Assembly (NCBI RefSeq): GCF_037392515.1
Contig: NC_090282.1
Span: 28,691,554 to 28,755,553 of the forward strand
Direction of reading: 5' to 3'
Length of the DNA: 64,000 bases
From: Haliotis asinina
Lineage: Eukaryota > Mollusca > Gastropoda > Lepetellida > Haliotidae
Position 1 is the first letter of the stretch. Every line of letters starts with the position of its first letter. Position numbers and translations under genes: made by a program. This document shows, one piece after another, positions 63,380-64,000 of the stretch. The notes beneath the pieces are model-generated. The model had not been told where the DNA came from. It saw only the letters and a program-made list of their open reading frames with translations, and made no database searches.

Positions 63380-64000
63380 TGAACTGAATGTTAATTGTTT
63401 TCGTCTGCATGTGGGACACGTACTGAGACATCGTATTGAATGTAAGGTTAAGGGTATTGAGAATCTGAGATGTGAAAAGTGCTTTACATAGTCTTCTTTA
63501 TCTGTCTCTGTTGTAACTGTCACTTATTATGTACATGCACATATGTTCCAGGAATTCCACAGGATCATTCACTTTGGTATTTGCCCTCACTATTCCCCAC
63601 ACTGCTAACAAAACATACCAGAATTAACATTTATCAGCTTCCCCTCATGTACTCAGGATTTTACCTTGATAGAAGGATGCTCCAAGGCACCTTAAGTGAA
63701 ACATTAAGGTAATGCAAAGAAATGAGATAGTTTAGTGAAAATTATTTTTATTATTCGCTAATTACAGGACCTTTCTATTTCATGTTCCTTGGAGACTAAG
63801 TTTTTTCTCTATGTCCACTTTATGTATTTGTGTCATCTGGCAAAGAATTTTGTGAGAAATTAACTAGTTGTATGATGATTGACTTGACTTAATGACACAG
63901 TCTTAGTCTGCAAAATTTGACCATTACTCTCAATCACCTGGCATTTAATCTTCTGTTAGTAAGAGTTGACAAGAGCTGTAATCATAATCCAGCATATTCA
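63380..64000 (+). other. 3' flank or untranslated region of the FBPase gene
   Basis: No gene is seen. No canonical AATAAA was found in this stretch, so the poly(A) site is either a variant signal or lies beyond the window. Confidence 0.5.

Overview
This window is animal nuclear DNA, most likely from a marine gastropod of the abalone (Haliotis) type. Reasons: short exons with GT-AG splice sites, large repeat-filled introns, many long microsatellites, and dense copies of two SINE families ending in a (CTCA)n tail. The species call is an inference from that style; no database search was possible.

Region by region. 287-2559 (+): the last four exons of a TIR-domain protein that ends in a SAM-like domain. 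4644-34315: a cluster of four DEG/ENaC (ASC family) sodium-channel genes, here called A (minus strand), B, C and D (plus strand). B, C and D share one five-exon layout with the same phases and nearly the same exon lengths (about 450-459, 82, 119, 96 and 606 bases) and give proteins of 450-453 residues with two membrane helices. A follows the same plan but its fourth exon could not be found. All four carry Gln in place of the His of the N-terminal HG gating motif and Cys at the degenerin position before the pore; A has GAT instead of GAS at the selectivity filter, and D has lost one conserved extracellular Cys. D looks like a mosaic of B-like and C-like segments, which suggests gene conversion.

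34316-42393 is mostly intergenic: SINEs, a Harbinger-type MITE, a long CGCA microsatellite and a Tc1 transposon. 42394-63379 (+): a complete seven-exon fructose-1,6-bisphosphatase gene, 338 residues, the same length as human FBP1, spread over 21 kb by an 11.1 kb first intron full of transposon remains.

Mobile elements: two near-identical Tc1 (DD34E) copies, each damaged differently; a Harbinger remnant inserted inside a SINE; a hAT-like and a TTAA-target element; a pogo-like MITE family with three copies; other MITEs; and three SINE families. SINE1 and SINE2 have different heads but the same 3' tail, so they probably use the same LINE machinery. No retrovirus-like or LTR element was recognised.
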